From Spirochaetota bacterium (GTDB taxonomy: Bacteria; Spirochaetota; UBA4802; UBA5368), in assembly GCA_025457965.1 (NCBI GenBank), contig JALOTJ010000002.1:1-59364 (forward strand): a stretch of 59,364 nucleotides of DNA. Direction: 5' to 3'. The notes beneath the pieces are model-generated. The model was given only the letters and a program-made list of their open reading frames with translations, made no database searches and had not been told where the DNA came from. Below, piece by piece: positions 36,026 through 44,703 of this stretch. A program made the translations under genes and the position numbers. Within the stretch, counting starts at the first letter, position 1. The number at the start of each line of letters is the position of its first letter.

Positions 36026-36036
36026 GGACGAGGGGC

Positions 36037-37968
36037 TTACCAGCCCCCGCCTCCACCTCCGCCTCCGCCTCCGCCGGAAGACCCTCCGCCTCCGCCGCCG
36101 GAACTCGAGCCCGGCGCGGTAGCGGAAGACGAGATGGCGCTGCTGAAGGAGTTTCCCAGCGACGAGGCGAATTCCCCGGTGCCGATGTGCGCGAGGGACG
36201 CCCCGCTGTACCAGGATGGTGAGTAGGCTCCGGCCGCGGCCGATTCCGCAAGCATGCCTGAGAAATATTCCGCCCAACGGTTTTCAACGCCGAGGGCGAT
36301 TGCGTAAGGAAGGAACCGTTCGAATGTCGCCGGTGTTTTCTCGGGCGGCATAACCGCGTTGAGGCGGTCGCGCTCGGCAACGTTCAGGAAGAGCCTGAAT
36401 CCTTCGATTTTATCCATAAGGGCTCGCCCGGTCCGGGTGGGCGCCTTAAGGAGATGATAAAACAGGAAGTTTACCAGCGCCAGGCAGATCGTTGTAAGCA
36501 AAATCCACGGGCTCCCCGATTGTAGATAAATTACAAGAACGACGATCTCGGCGCCGACAAACGGCAGCGCGAAGAGCGTCAGGAATACGGCCCCGCCCGA
36601 GGCGAAGACCTTCCTGATACCTCCCCTCATTCGCACCGCCTCACGCCAGGCGGCCGTCACTTTCCAGAGCAGCAACACGACGCCGATGCTCCAGAACGCG
36701 AGCCAGATCAGCAGGAAGGTCTCCGGAGACTCGAGGAATCCGAAGACGATTGAGATGGCTATAACGGTGACTGACAATAGAAGCCCCGGCACGAAATACG
36801 CCACGTTTCTGAGGAAATACTGCTTCTCGTAATTAAGCGATAGTGTCCGACGCGCCGCCTTGATGGCCCCGGAGATGCGGGAGTGGTTTGCGGTTTCCAG
36901 TGCGATGCTTTTATCCTTCCCGAACAGTTTTTCGAGTATCTTCTTTTCCTCCGGGGTCAGGTCGGAGCCTTCCCCGTCGAGCTTCCGCAGGGTGTACACG
37001 CCATCGTCGTCGCTGATTGTGCAATGGCCCCGGACCGCCATTCCCACGATGGCGGCGGCAAATGCGCGGTTATCGTAGCCCATTTGCGATACGAAACGCA
37101 GGGCGGCGGGAGAGAGGCCGTCGGGAGCTGCGTACAACGGTATGATGACACCCTTGCGCGGATCCCGCCCTGCGAGCACCCAGGCAACCATATAATATAA
37201 AAGAACAAGGAAGAATCCTCCAATGCCCGTGACCGCTCCCATGTTGTCATGAAGGAATCGCTCGCGTTGGCGCAGGTGATCCGGAGGATCTATCAGGTCC
37301 GCCGGCCAGCGGACCGCGATAGTGAGCCCCTCGCCGGGGGCGAACATTTTCGATGAAGAAAAGTGAACCGCGCCTGAGGCATTGATTGAAGAAGAATAGC
37401 TCCGGCCCTTTTCACCCTCCACGCCCGTATAAGCCTCGTGCGAAATAACGTGTCCCCGTGCGCCACGGGGCAGGATAAGCTCGGCGGTGGCCGAATCGAT
37501 TGTGAATTCCCACTGGTTTCCGGTGACGTTCCAGTACAACTCGGTAAAATCGTGAGAGAAACCGAGCTGGAAATCGGTCGTATAGGTCAGAGAGTAGGTG
37601 TAAATATCCGGGTCCAGGTAAACGTTTTCACTGCCGATATAGACACGCTTTCCGCGATCAATGCTTTCAACGTGGAAAGGCTCGGGATGTCCGTCCCTCT
37701 GCACCTCGACTACATCGAACGGTACGGACTTGTTGAATCCGAATTTTCCCCTGTATATGGTCGGGAAGTCGCGGTAAATGCCGCGCTTTATGCGATCGCT
37801 CGCGCTGCGGACGGTGATGATCTCGGTCACCCTGAGGCTGCCGTCCTCGCGCACAATGATGGTGCTGTCGAAACGAAGTATCCGCTCGTCGCCCTGGCCG
37901 CGGACACTTGTGCCACCAAGTGTTACCGCGACGGCCAGGAGGAGAATTATCAGTTTTTTTCCGTTCAT
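36037..37968 (-). CDS. DUF2207 membrane protein with poly-Gly C-terminus
   Basis: 643 residues from the ATG at 37968 (signal peptide MNGKKLIILLLAVAVTLGGTS), with GGAG upstream. The open frame runs 131 codons further into lemA, but that part is lemA read in another frame. DUF2207 features: an extracytoplasmic beta domain with 'DSTIIVREDGSLRVTEIITV' and 'RIKRGIYRDFPTIYRG', a membrane segment near 'GGFFLVLLYYMVAWVLAG', a cytoplasmic 'LTPEEKKILEKLFG' region, two further membrane pairs, and a Ser/Gly tail ending in 11 Gly and Trp. It is the usual partner of LemA, 16 bp downstream; joint role in envelope stress is suspected only. Confidence 0.88.
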   Translation of the reverse strand: MNGKKLIILLLAVAVTLGGTSVRGQGDERILRFDSTIIVREDGSLRVTEIITVRSASDRIKRGIYRDFPTIYRGKFGFNKSVPFDVVEVQRDGHPEPFHVESIDRGKRVYIGSENVYLDPDIYTYSLTYTTDFQLGFSHDFTELYWNVTGNQWEFTIDSATAELILPRGARGHVISHEAYTGVEGEKGRSYSSSINASGAVHFSSSKMFAPGEGLTIAVRWPADLIDPPDHLRQRERFLHDNMGAVTGIGGFFLVLLYYMVAWVLAGRDPRKGVIIPLYAAPDGLSPAALRFVSQMGYDNRAFAAAIVGMAVRGHCTISDDDGVYTLRKLDGEGSDLTPEEKKILEKLFGKDKSIALETANHSRISGAIKAARRTLSLNYEKQYFLRNVAYFVPGLLLSVTVIAISIVFGFLESPETFLLIWLAFWSIGVVLLLWKVTAAWREAVRMRGGIRKVFASGGAVFLTLFALPFVGAEIVVLVIYLQSGSPWILLTTICLALVNFLFYHLLKAPTRTGRALMDKIEGFRLFLNVAERDRLNAVMPPEKTPATFERFLPYAIALGVENRWAEYFSGMLAESAAAGAYSPSWYSGASLAHIGTGEFASSLGNSFSSAISSSATAPGSSSGGGGGGSSGGGGGGGGGGGW

Positions 37969-37984
37969 ATCCGGTGTCTCCGCT

Positions 37985-38536
37985 TCAGAACCTGACCTGC
38001 GGCGCCTCTCGCTCCACGGCCGATTCGATTTCGAAGAAGGCCGCCGGCTGGAATCCGAACTTTTTCCCGACGAGCGAACTGGGAAAAGACTCGAGCAGGA
38101 TGTTGAAATCGCGGGCGGTGCCGTTATAATAGCGGCGCGCCAGCTGAAGCTGGTCCTCAATTTCAGAAAGCGAGTTTTGCAGGCCGCTGAAATTTTCACT
38201 TGCACGGAGCTGGGGATATGCCTCGGCGACAGCCAGGAGTTTTCGGAGCCCGAGGGAAAGGGCGTTTTCCGCATCGACCTTCGCGTCCGGTCCCTCTGAG
38301 CCCATGCAGCGGCTGCGTAGGGCGGCAACCTCTTCCATGAGCTTTTTCTCGTGTGAGGCATAGCCTTTGACCGTCTCGACCAGGTTGGGGATGAGGTCGT
38401 AACGGCGCTTCAGTTGAACGTCGATACCGCTCCATGCCTCACGGAGCATGTTACGAAGGGCGACGAAACGGTTGTAGGTGATGATGACCCAGAGGATGAG
38501 GACGGCGAGTGCTCCCGCCGCTATGATGACGTACAT
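37985..38536 (-). CDS. lemA: LemA family protein
   Basis: 183 residues: an N-terminal membrane segment (AAGALAVLILWVIITYN) then the LemA helical bundle with 'RNMLREAWSGIDVQLKRRYD', 'LIPNLVETVKGYASHEK', 'LAVAEAYPQLRASENF', 'LSEIEDQLQLARRYYNG' and 'LLESFPSSLVGKKFGFQPAAFFE'. The function of the family is uncertain; it is a frequent neighbour of DUF2207 and TPM-domain genes, as here. It is the first gene of the two-gene operon, divergent from rluA. Confidence 0.93.
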   Translation of the reverse strand: MYVIIAAGALAVLILWVIITYNRFVALRNMLREAWSGIDVQLKRRYDLIPNLVETVKGYASHEKKLMEEVAALRSRCMGSEGPDAKVDAENALSLGLRKLLAVAEAYPQLRASENFSGLQNSLSEIEDQLQLARRYYNGTARDFNILLESFPSSLVGKKFGFQPAAFFEIESAVEREAPQVRF

Positions 38537-38671
38537 TGGCTACCCCCTTGGCGATAGTATCCGCGTATGCTAGCACAGGCCTTCGCGGAAGGCAAGACTA
38601 AATCAAAAAAGATATTGCGCGGAAGCGGCCCTGACGCTGATACTGCGCGTTGACGGTGACAGATAGTGCCA

Positions 38672-39625
38672 ATGGAAGAGCGCATCAACGAAACGACGGT
38701 ACCGCGCGAACACAAACGGGAGAGGCTCGACGTCTACCTCTCCAGGCGCTTCACCTACCTCAGCCGTTCGGCATGGCGGAGGGAAATAGAGCGGGGGAGC
38801 GTTTTCCTGAACGCCGCGAGGGTTGAATCGCCGAACACCCGCGTGAGAGGCGGTGACATCCTGCGCTTCGACGGCAGGGGGTACGCCGAACCCGCGGTGG
38901 ACGAGCGCATAACGGTGCTCTACGAGGACGACCATCTGGTATGCGTCGACAAGCCGGGGGACCTCCCCGTACACCCCGCGGGAAGGTATTTTAACAATAC
39001 GCTGGTGCGCATAATGGAGGCGCGGCACGGCGGAACCTATTTCCCGGCCCACCGGCTCGACCGGGAGACGTCGGGAGTGATTCTGCTGGCGAAGCGTCGT
39101 GATGTAGCCTCGAAGATCCAGCGGGAGTTCGGGAACGTGACAAAGAGCTATGTTGCGATCGTTTACGGCAGGCCGACCGAACGGGAATTCGAGGTTGATA
39201 TTCCGATAGGGGACGACCCCGTAGCCGAGATTAAAAAAAAGCGTATCGCCTCACCGGGCGCCGCCGAGAGGGCTCGCACGCGTTTCAGGACACTCTTCAC
39301 CTTCGGCGATTATTCACTGGTGCGGGCGTTTCCAGAAACGGGCAGGCTTCACCAGATTCGCGTGCATCTGTTGCACGCGGGTCACCCGATCGTCGGGGAC
39401 AAGTTGTACGGCCGGGACGAACAACTCTTCGTACGTTTTGTAAAGGAGGGCCTGAGCGATGAGCTGCTGGCCCTGCTCGAGATGCCGCGTTCGGCGCTTC
39501 ATTCCCGTTCGCTTCTTTTTTATCATCCCGTGCTGAAAAAGGATCTCATGATCAAAGCTCCGGTGCCGAGGGATTTCAGGGAATTCATTTCATCAAAGGG
39601 CGTGCGACCATGGCCGAGCCGGTAA
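38672..39625 (+). CDS. RluA-family 23S rRNA/tRNA pseudouridine synthase
   Basis: 317 residues from the ATG at 38672; a GTG two codons earlier is also possible, and neither has a strong SD. An N-terminal S4-like RNA-binding domain (RERLDVYLSRRFTYLSRSAW) precedes the catalytic domain with HRLDRETSG (127-135, catalytic D130), then 'KSYVAIVYGRP' and 'GRLHQIRVHLLHAGHPIVGD'. Converts uridine to pseudouridine in structural RNA; the exact site (RluC/D-like) is not assignable. Its last 16 bp overlap the DUF4416 start, so the two are coupled. Confidence 0.9.
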   Translation: MEERINETTVPREHKRERLDVYLSRRFTYLSRSAWRREIERGSVFLNAARVESPNTRVRGGDILRFDGRGYAEPAVDERITVLYEDDHLVCVDKPGDLPVHPAGRYFNNTLVRIMEARHGGTYFPAHRLDRETSGVILLAKRRDVASKIQREFGNVTKSYVAIVYGRPTEREFEVDIPIGDDPVAEIKKKRIASPGAAERARTRFRTLFTFGDYSLVRAFPETGRLHQIRVHLLHAGHPIVGDKLYGRDEQLFVRFVKEGLSDELLALLEMPRSALHSRSLLFYHPVLKKDLMIKAPVPRDFREFISSKGVRPWPSR

Positions 39626-40131
39626 TACCGCACAGGGCGAAACTCTTCGCCGGCATCATCACCGCCTCGGGCGAGCTCGCTCAGTCAGCCGAGGCGGTGA
39701 TGGTAAAAAAATATGGCGAAATAGATTTTAAAACGGCGAAGATTCCCTTTACTCATACCGAATACTACGGCGGCATGGGGCGGGATCTGTTCAGGGTGTT
39801 TCTCTCGTTCAGAAAACTCGTCCGGCGCGAGGACATAGTGGAGATCAAACTCTTCAGCAACCGGCTGGAGAAAAAGCTGTCGGGCCGGGAGAAGCGAATC
39901 ATCAACATCGATCCGGGATATCTTACCTTGTCGAATGTCTTTCTTGCCTCGTGCAAGGAGTATTTTCACAGGGCCTATCTTCGCGAGGGAGTCTATCTTG
40001 AAAATGAATACAGGTTCGTGGCCCGACATTACGAGCCGTGGGACTGGACATATCCCGATTATCGATCGCGGGAGTATCTCGATTTTTTCCACGGGGTGCG
40101 GAGATTGTATGTACAGCAGCTTAAGAAATAA
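39610..40131 (+). CDS. DUF4416 family protein
   Basis: 173 residues matching DUF4416: 'AKLFAGIITASGELAQSAEA', 'IPFTHTEYYGGMGRDLFRVF', 'EIKLFSNRLEKKL', 'RIINIDPGYLTLSNVFLAS', 'HRAYLREGVYLENEY' and 'WTYPDYRSREYLDFF'. The family is of unknown function. It overlaps the end of the pseudouridine synthase gene. Confidence 0.85.
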   Translation: MAEPVIPHRAKLFAGIITASGELAQSAEAVMVKKYGEIDFKTAKIPFTHTEYYGGMGRDLFRVFLSFRKLVRREDIVEIKLFSNRLEKKLSGREKRIINIDPGYLTLSNVFLASCKEYFHRAYLREGVYLENEYRFVARHYEPWDWTYPDYRSREYLDFFHGVRRLYVQQLKK

Positions 40132-40170
40132 TGACCTGGCCATGTCATTATTATGACGAAAATATATATC

Positions 40171-40199
40171 TTGACTAAAATCAGCGGCTCCCGTTTACT
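40171..40199 (+). promoter_or_regulatory. candidate sigma-70 type promoter
   Basis: TTGACT at 40171-40176, 17 bp, TTTACT at 40194-40199. It would drive the PtsN-like/ruvB/TSUP group from about 110 bp upstream. The -35 is five of six, the -10 only four of six. Confidence 0.4.
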
Positions 40200-40313
40200 T
40201 TACCCTGAAATTTTCGGAGCCGTCCGGAGGCGCGTCATGCGTGATGCTTCCGGAAAAAACGGAAATTCGCGGCGATCGGCACACGAATCTCGTGCGGGCT
40301 ACGACAGCAACCC

Positions 40314-40784
40314 ATGATCCTATCGGAATACCTTAAAAAGAGCAATATCATCATCGGCTCGCAGTCGAAAACGCGCTGGGACCTGATCCAGGAGATGCTC
40401 GAACTCGCGGTCAGGAACAAAGACGTCAGGGAGGAAGACAGCGAGGCTGTAAAAAAGGCCCTGGTTGAGCGCGAAAAGTCCATGAGTACGGGGATCGGCA
40501 AGGGCGTGGCTATCCCGCACTGCACTTCGGCGCGGGTGGAGGACATCATCATAGTCCTCTCGCTCTGTGAAAACGGCATCGATTTTGACGCCATCGACAA
40601 CCTTCCGGTGAAGATCGCTATTCTGCTGCTCGTTCCCAAGAACAAGCTGACGCAGCACATCAAGACGCTCGCCAATATCGCCCGCATCATGAACAATGAC
40701 GTAATACGCGAAGAGCTTCTCGCCCAGAAGACCGCCGACACCGTGCTTAGAACGATCAAGAAGTACGAAACCGTTAAGAAGTAG
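40314..40784 (+). CDS. PTS EIIA domain protein, PtsN-like
   Basis: 156 residues of the fructose/mannitol-type EIIA fold with the phospho-acceptor His in 'GVAIPHCTS' (H69) and the flanking 'STGIGKG'. Typical of nitrogen-PTS regulators that act by phosphorylation state rather than sugar uptake. No EI, HPr or EIIBC is nearby. Ribosome site is weak. It is followed by ruvB after 6 bp, clearly on one transcript. Confidence 0.85.
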   Translation: MILSEYLKKSNIIIGSQSKTRWDLIQEMLELAVRNKDVREEDSEAVKKALVEREKSMSTGIGKGVAIPHCTSARVEDIIIVLSLCENGIDFDAIDNLPVKIAILLLVPKNKLTQHIKTLANIARIMNNDVIREELLAQKTADTVLRTIKKYETVKK

Positions 40785-40790
40785 CGCCAC

Positions 40791-41840
40791 ATGGAAAACC
40801 TTTCACGCCTCGTGAACGCGGACAGGCTCTCCGAGGACAGGGAAGAGCAGTCGTTGCGCCCGTCAAGCCTCGATGAGTTCGTGGGCCAGCGGAAGATCGT
40901 CGATAACCTCCGCGTTTTCATACAGTCGGCCCGTATGCGTAAAACCCCGCTCGACCATGTGCTCCTCGCCGGGCCCCCGGGGCTGGGGAAGACCACGCTC
41001 GCGTTTATAATCGCGAAGGAGCTGGGGGTGAACCTCCGCGCGACCTCCGCGCCGGTTATCGACAAGGCGGGCGACCTTGCCTCCATCCTCACGGGACTCG
41101 AGGAGAACGACGTCCTCTTCCTCGACGAAATTCACCGCCTTTCTCCCGCCATAGAGGAGATACTCTATCCCGCGATGGAGGATCGCTCGCTTGATATCAT
41201 CATCGGTCAGGGCGTGGGCGCGAAGACCATCAAGATCAACCTGGCGCCGTTCACGCTGGTCGGCGCGACGACCCGAACGGGTCTGCTCACCTCGGCGCTC
41301 CGCGACCGCTTCGGTATCCCGCTGCGGCTCAATTACTACGAAATCGAAGATCTTAAAAACATCGCCGACCGTTCGGCCCGCATCCTCGGCTGCCCCATAC
41401 GGGACGACGCCGCCGCTGAGCTGGCGAAGCGCTCGCGCCGTACGCCGCGCATCGTAAACCGCCTGCTCAAGCGAGTGGCGGACTTTGCCGTCGTTGAAAA
41501 ACGCGACACGATCGACCTGGAGATAACCAGGTTCGCGCTGGACAGGCTCGACATCGACGTGCTGGGCCTTGACGACATGGACCGAAAAATCCTGTCGGTC
41601 ATCATCGATAAGTACGACGGCGGACCGGTTGGCGTTAAAACTATCGCGATTTCCGTTGGAGAGGAAATCGATACGATTGAGGACTTCTACGAGCCCTTCC
41701 TGGTGCAGAGCGGTCTCCTGAACCGAACGCCCAGGGGCAGGGTCGCCACTCGAAGCGCGTATGAACACCTGCGAAAAAAATACACGGGCGCGTGCGGCCA
41801 GACTGCCCAGGGCGGACTGTTTCAGGAAGAGGAGGAGTAA
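40791..41840 (+). CDS. ruvB: Holliday junction branch migration helicase RuvB
   Basis: 349 residues. '[20 protein letters not shown]' N-terminus, Walker A GPPGLGKT at 61-68, Walker B '[10 protein letters not shown]' with D112-E113, sensor '[20 protein letters not shown]', and the C-terminal winged helix '[20 protein letters not shown]' up to '[16 protein letters not shown]'. With RuvA it drives branch migration in recombinational repair. ruvA and ruvC are not in the window. The C-terminal codons contain the SD sequence for the next gene. Confidence 0.96.
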   Translation: MENLSRLVNADRLSEDREEQSLRPSSLDEFVGQRKIVDNLRVFIQSARMRKTPLDHVLLAGPPGLGKTTLAFIIAKELGVNLRATSAPVIDKAGDLASILTGLEENDVLFLDEIHRLSPAIEEILYPAMEDRSLDIIIGQGVGAKTIKINLAPFTLVGATTRTGLLTSALRDRFGIPLRLNYYEIEDLKNIADRSARILGCPIRDDAAAELAKRSRRTPRIVNRLLKRVADFAVVEKRDTIDLEITRFALDRLDIDVLGLDDMDRKILSVIIDKYDGGPVGVKTIAISVGEEIDTIEDFYEPFLVQSGLLNRTPRGRVATRSAYEHLRKKYTGACGQTAQGGLFQEEEE

Positions 41841-41844
41841 TACC

Positions 41845-42207
41845 GTGGCGACGTATCTGATCGCGATTGCAATAGGGACCGTCGCCGGTATGGCGAGCGG
41901 TCTTATGGGCATCGGCGGGGGCGTGGTTATCATTCCCGCCCTCATTCTTATGCTGGGCTTCGATCAGCATCTGGCGCAGGGCACCTCGCTTGCCGCAATG
42001 GTTCCACCGATCGGTTTACTGGCGGCGTACGTGTACTATAAAAGCGGCCATGTCAACATACCGGTATCCGCGCTCATCGCCGCGGGTTTCATCGCAGGCG
42101 GCATGTTCGGGGCAAAGATCGTGGTGAATATCGATGCGGGCGTTCTACGGAAGGTGTTCGGTGTGGTGCTGCTCCTGTTGTCGCTCAAGATGATACTTGG
42201 GAAATGA
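41845..42207 (+). CDS. half-length TSUP (TauE/SafE) family membrane protein
   Basis: 120 residues starting at GTG 41845, preceded by GAGGAGGAG at the end of ruvB. An ATG-started frame from 41761 would lie inside ruvB. Four membrane segments and the TSUP signature 'GMASGLMGIGGGVVIIPALI' and 'AQGTSLAAMVPPIGLLA'. Most TSUP proteins have two such halves (about 250 residues), so this must act as a homodimer or pair with another half. Role: probable sulfite, taurine-product or organic acid export. It ends 4 bp before the convergent tetR stop. Confidence 0.85.
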   Translation: MATYLIAIAIGTVAGMASGLMGIGGGVVIIPALILMLGFDQHLAQGTSLAAMVPPIGLLAAYVYYKSGHVNIPVSALIAAGFIAGGMFGAKIVVNIDAGVLRKVFGVVLLLLSLKMILGK

Positions 42208-42211
42208 GGCT

Positions 42212-42889
42212 TCAGTGCGCGCGCACGGCGGCCGTTTTTTTTGCCGTTGGACGTCCCTGGTCCACTGCGAGGCGTGAAAGGCCCTGGATAAAGTGCCTGG
42301 CGGCGTAGCGGTACAGTTCCTCGAAGTTTTCATGCCGGTACATCGTGTTCTTGAGTTTCCTGAACTGTATCAGTCCATGCAGCGAGCCCCAGAAATAAAG
42401 CGCGGAGTTCTTGATATTCACCTCCGCGAAATCGCCGTCGGTGATGCCCTGTTTGATCGCATCCTCCACCATCATGAGAATCCTGTTGCCGTGCTTGTCG
42501 ATCCTGTTCTTTAGGTTCGGGGGGAAGATGACGTCGGGCGATGATATGAAATAATTAAAGATGTCGAAATACTTTTTGTGGTTGCGTGAGAAGTCGAGAT
42601 AGGCCTGCGCCATCCTGACAAGCCTTTCGGCGGCGCGGTCGCCACTTTTCCCGGCTTCTTCCACCTCCGCATAAAGGATATCGAGTCCCTCCTCCTGAAG
42701 GGTGGCGAATATCTCCTCTTTGCTGGAAAAATACAGGTAGATCGTACCGACCGACAGTTCGGTGAGTTTCGCTATCTGGTGTACCGAGGTGGACGTGATT
42801 CCTTCCTGGAAGAGGAGGGTGCGCGCGGCGTCGAGGATCGCGATCCGCCGCTCCTCTTTTTCGCGGGTCTTTCTTTCTTTAATTCCCAT
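42212..42889 (-). CDS. TetR-family transcriptional regulator
   Basis: 225 residues with an N-terminal TetR HTH: 'RIAILDAARTLLFQEGITST', 'IAKLTELSVGTIYLYFSSKE'. The C-terminal domain has 'DIFNYFISSPDVIFP', of unknown ligand. The end is basic. It is the last gene of the minus-strand operon aminotransferase-VOC-TetR, 49 bp after the VOC gene, so it is likely autoregulated through the palindromes at 44656-44691. AAGGG upstream is a fair SD. Confidence 0.9.
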   Translation of the reverse strand: MGIKERKTREKEERRIAILDAARTLLFQEGITSTSVHQIAKLTELSVGTIYLYFSSKEEIFATLQEEGLDILYAEVEEAGKSGDRAAERLVRMAQAYLDFSRNHKKYFDIFNYFISSPDVIFPPNLKNRIDKHGNRILMMVEDAIKQGITDGDFAEVNIKNSALYFWGSLHGLIQFRKLKNTMYRHENFEELYRYAARHFIQGLSRLAVDQGRPTAKKTAAVRAH

Positions 42890-42938
42890 GATGGAACAAC
42901 CCTTACGGGGAATGGCCTTCGGCGGTTCCCCGTGTTCG

Positions 42939-43316
42939 TTATTTATCTACATATTCTATCAGCTGTATGAACTCGCCGTCCGGCCCCTGGATGAACGAAG
43001 TCCAGCGATCGGGCCTGGGCTGGAGAGGGTCGAAGGCGACGGTTACGCCCCGTTCCCTCAGCATGGCCACGAGCCCCTTTATATCATCCACCGTGAGGCT
43101 GAAGTGGTACATCCCGGTCTGGACGCTCGCATTGGCCTGGACGTCGCCGGGATTGCCCGGTTCGATCTCGATGCTGAAATCGTCGTTTCCGACAAAGTAA
43201 AATTTCTTGCCGAGGATGTCAACTTCATCTACTATTCGAAGTCCCAGGATATCGCAGTAAAATCCGAGCGATTTCGAGAGATCGGCCGCCTTTATTCCGA
43301 GGTGGTTCCACTTCAT
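42939..43316 (-). CDS. glyoxalase/VOC-fold protein
   Basis: 125 residues from the ATG at 43316, which follows the aminotransferase stop by two bases; a longer in-frame start (43355) would overlap that gene. One VOC module pair: 'MKWNHLGIKAADLSKSLGFY', 'DILGLRIVDEV', 'MYHFSLTVDDIKGLVAMLRE', 'TSFIQGPDGEFIQLIEY'. Metal ligands His5 and the terminal Glu are visible, H87-region likewise. Substrate unknown (lactoylglutathione lyase, epimerase or dioxygenase are all possible). Translationally coupled to the aminotransferase. Confidence 0.85.
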   Translation of the reverse strand: MKWNHLGIKAADLSKSLGFYCDILGLRIVDEVDILGKKFYFVGNDDFSIEIEPGNPGDVQANASVQTGMYHFSLTVDDIKGLVAMLRERGVTVAFDPLQPRPDRWTSFIQGPDGEFIQLIEYVDK

Positions 43317-43318
43317 CG

Positions 43319-44557
43319 TCAGCCCCCGATCTTCTTTTTCACCAGCCCGAAACATACGGCGGCGACGTCGAAGGTCTTTTTGAGGTCCTCGTCGGTTATG
43401 GCAGCGCAGACGAACCAGTTATGGTGCGGATGGAAGAAAATGCCCCTGCGTGCCGCCTCCCCGCAAAAGTAGCGGTTGGTCTCGAAAGACGCGTCGTTTT
43501 CAAAGGTCATGTAGGGCATGGCGGGAGGGCCCGAAAGCGTGACCTTTACACCGGCCGTGGAAGCCGCCTCTTCGAGTCCCTTCATGAGCTTTTTGCCCAT
43601 GGTGTCGATCTTCTCAATGGCACCGCTCGATTTGATCTCGTCGATCGTGGCGATGGCCGCGGCAAACGGGACCCCCGAGAAAAAGTGAGTGCCGGAAAAG
43701 TAGACCTTCTCGGCGGAGGGCTTGAGATCTGAGAGCCCGGCCGCAACCGCTATCGGATACCCGTTTGCCATTGCCTTGCCGAAGGTTTGCAGGTCGGCGT
43801 TGAATCCGTAATGCTTCGCGCTTCCCGACAGGTCGAGACGAAATCCGCAGCGTATGTCATCGACGATGATGTCGAAGCCCTCGCTCTTCGCGGTCGCGTT
43901 GACGGCGTCGACGAATTCTTTCGCGGGGAGGTCCTGGTCGCGGAGCGCGTCATGCCGGTGCGGCGTGAGGATGACGGCGGCGACTTTCCCCCTGTTCTCG
44001 TTGACGACGCGCTTGAAGTCGGCGACGTCGTTGTATTCGAAATACGCCAGGTGCGTTTTCCACTCGGCCGGGACGCCCTCGCCGTGGGTCTGGCACCAGA
44101 AGTGCGAGCCGTGGTAAGAGCCATGTGCAATCAGGATGACCGTTTTGCCGGTGTGTGCGCGCGCGACGGTGATCGAGTACGAGGTTACGTCTGAACCGTT
44201 CTTGCCGAAAACGCACCAGTCGGCTCCGTGTATGGTCTGCACCATTTTCTTCGCCAGCGGAAGCCAGAGGTCAGAGGGAAGCGTGAAGCAGTCGGCGTTC
44301 TCCTGCTGCTTGCGCGCGGCCGCATCAATTTTTGGGTGCTTGAGTCCGAGAAGGTTCGTTCCGAACGAACACATGTAGTCGATATATTCATTGCCGTCGA
44401 CGTCCCAGATGTGGCAGCCTTCGCCGTGTTTGAGGAACGCGGGGTATGAGCCGAAAGTGAGGAACATCGGGCTTCTGGGGCCGTAAATGCCGTTGGGAAC
44501 GTATTTTTTCGCCTCCTCGAACATTTCATACGATTTGGTGAATTCATAGAGCTTCAT
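43319..44557 (-). CDS. class III PLP aminotransferase, glutamate-1-semialdehyde aminomutase-like
   Basis: 412 residues from the ATG at 44557, fixed by GGAGG nearby; 11 more codons are open upstream. PLP-binding Lys K261 in 'LQTFGKAMANGYPIAVAAG', Asp pair in 'IVDDIRCGFRLDL' (D233-D234), cofactor loop 'FGKNGSDVTSYSITVARAHT', N-terminal 'DVDGNEYIDYMCSFGTNLLG'. The order resembles HemL-like 2,1-aminomutases and related beta-amino acid aminotransferases. True HemL function is unlikely, as no other hem genes are present and it sits with a VOC protein and a TetR regulator; a catabolic or biosynthetic aminotransferase is more likely. Confidence 0.87.
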   Translation of the reverse strand: MKLYEFTKSYEMFEEAKKYVPNGIYGPRSPMFLTFGSYPAFLKHGEGCHIWDVDGNEYIDYMCSFGTNLLGLKHPKIDAAARKQQENADCFTLPSDLWLPLAKKMVQTIHGADWCVFGKNGSDVTSYSITVARAHTGKTVILIAHGSYHGSHFWCQTHGEGVPAEWKTHLAYFEYNDVADFKRVVNENRGKVAAVILTPHRHDALRDQDLPAKEFVDAVNATAKSEGFDIIVDDIRCGFRLDLSGSAKHYGFNADLQTFGKAMANGYPIAVAAGLSDLKPSAEKVYFSGTHFFSGVPFAAAIATIDEIKSSGAIEKIDTMGKKLMKGLEEAASTAGVKVTLSGPPAMPYMTFENDASFETNRYFCGEAARRGIFFHPHHNWFVCAAITDEDLKKTFDVAAVCFGLVKKKIGG

Positions 44558-44655
44558 AATGACAACCTCCACAGGGTAAACGCCCATCACCGCACTGTCC
44601 GCGCCGCTTCTGTAATGGCGGGGGAGCGGGAGTACTATGCATGAGGCATTATTAT

Positions 44656-44672
44656 TAAATAGTCACTATTTA
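44656..44672. promoter_or_regulatory. 17-bp perfect palindrome, candidate TetR operator
   Basis: TAAATAGTCACTATTTA: 8-bp perfect arms around a single C. It covers the likely transcription start region of the aminotransferase operon, about 100 bp before the ATG at 44557. Confidence 0.65.
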
Positions 44673-44676
44673 TTAA

Positions 44677-44691
44677 ATGAATACCATTCAT
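44677..44691. promoter_or_regulatory. 15-bp perfect palindrome, second candidate operator
   Basis: ATGAAT-ACC-ATTCAT with 6-bp arms. On the minus strand it lies between a TTGACA -35 and the AT-rich -10 zone, so a bound protein would block RNA polymerase. Similar TGAAT-N3-ATTCA sites are used by many TetR proteins. Confidence 0.6.
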
Positions 44692-44697
44692 GTATTG

Positions 44698-44703
44698 TGT
44701 CAA
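44698..44703 (-). promoter_or_regulatory. -35 hexamer of the aminotransferase operon
   Basis: TTGACA read on the minus strand, overlapping the copA stop codon. The -10 is less clear: TCATTT at 17 bp, with TTTAAT a few bases further. Confidence 0.5.

Noticed and set aside
37969-38361. N-terminal extension of the DUF2207 frame
   Set aside because: It overlaps lemA, lacks conservation, and a proper signal peptide and SD sequence occur at 37968.
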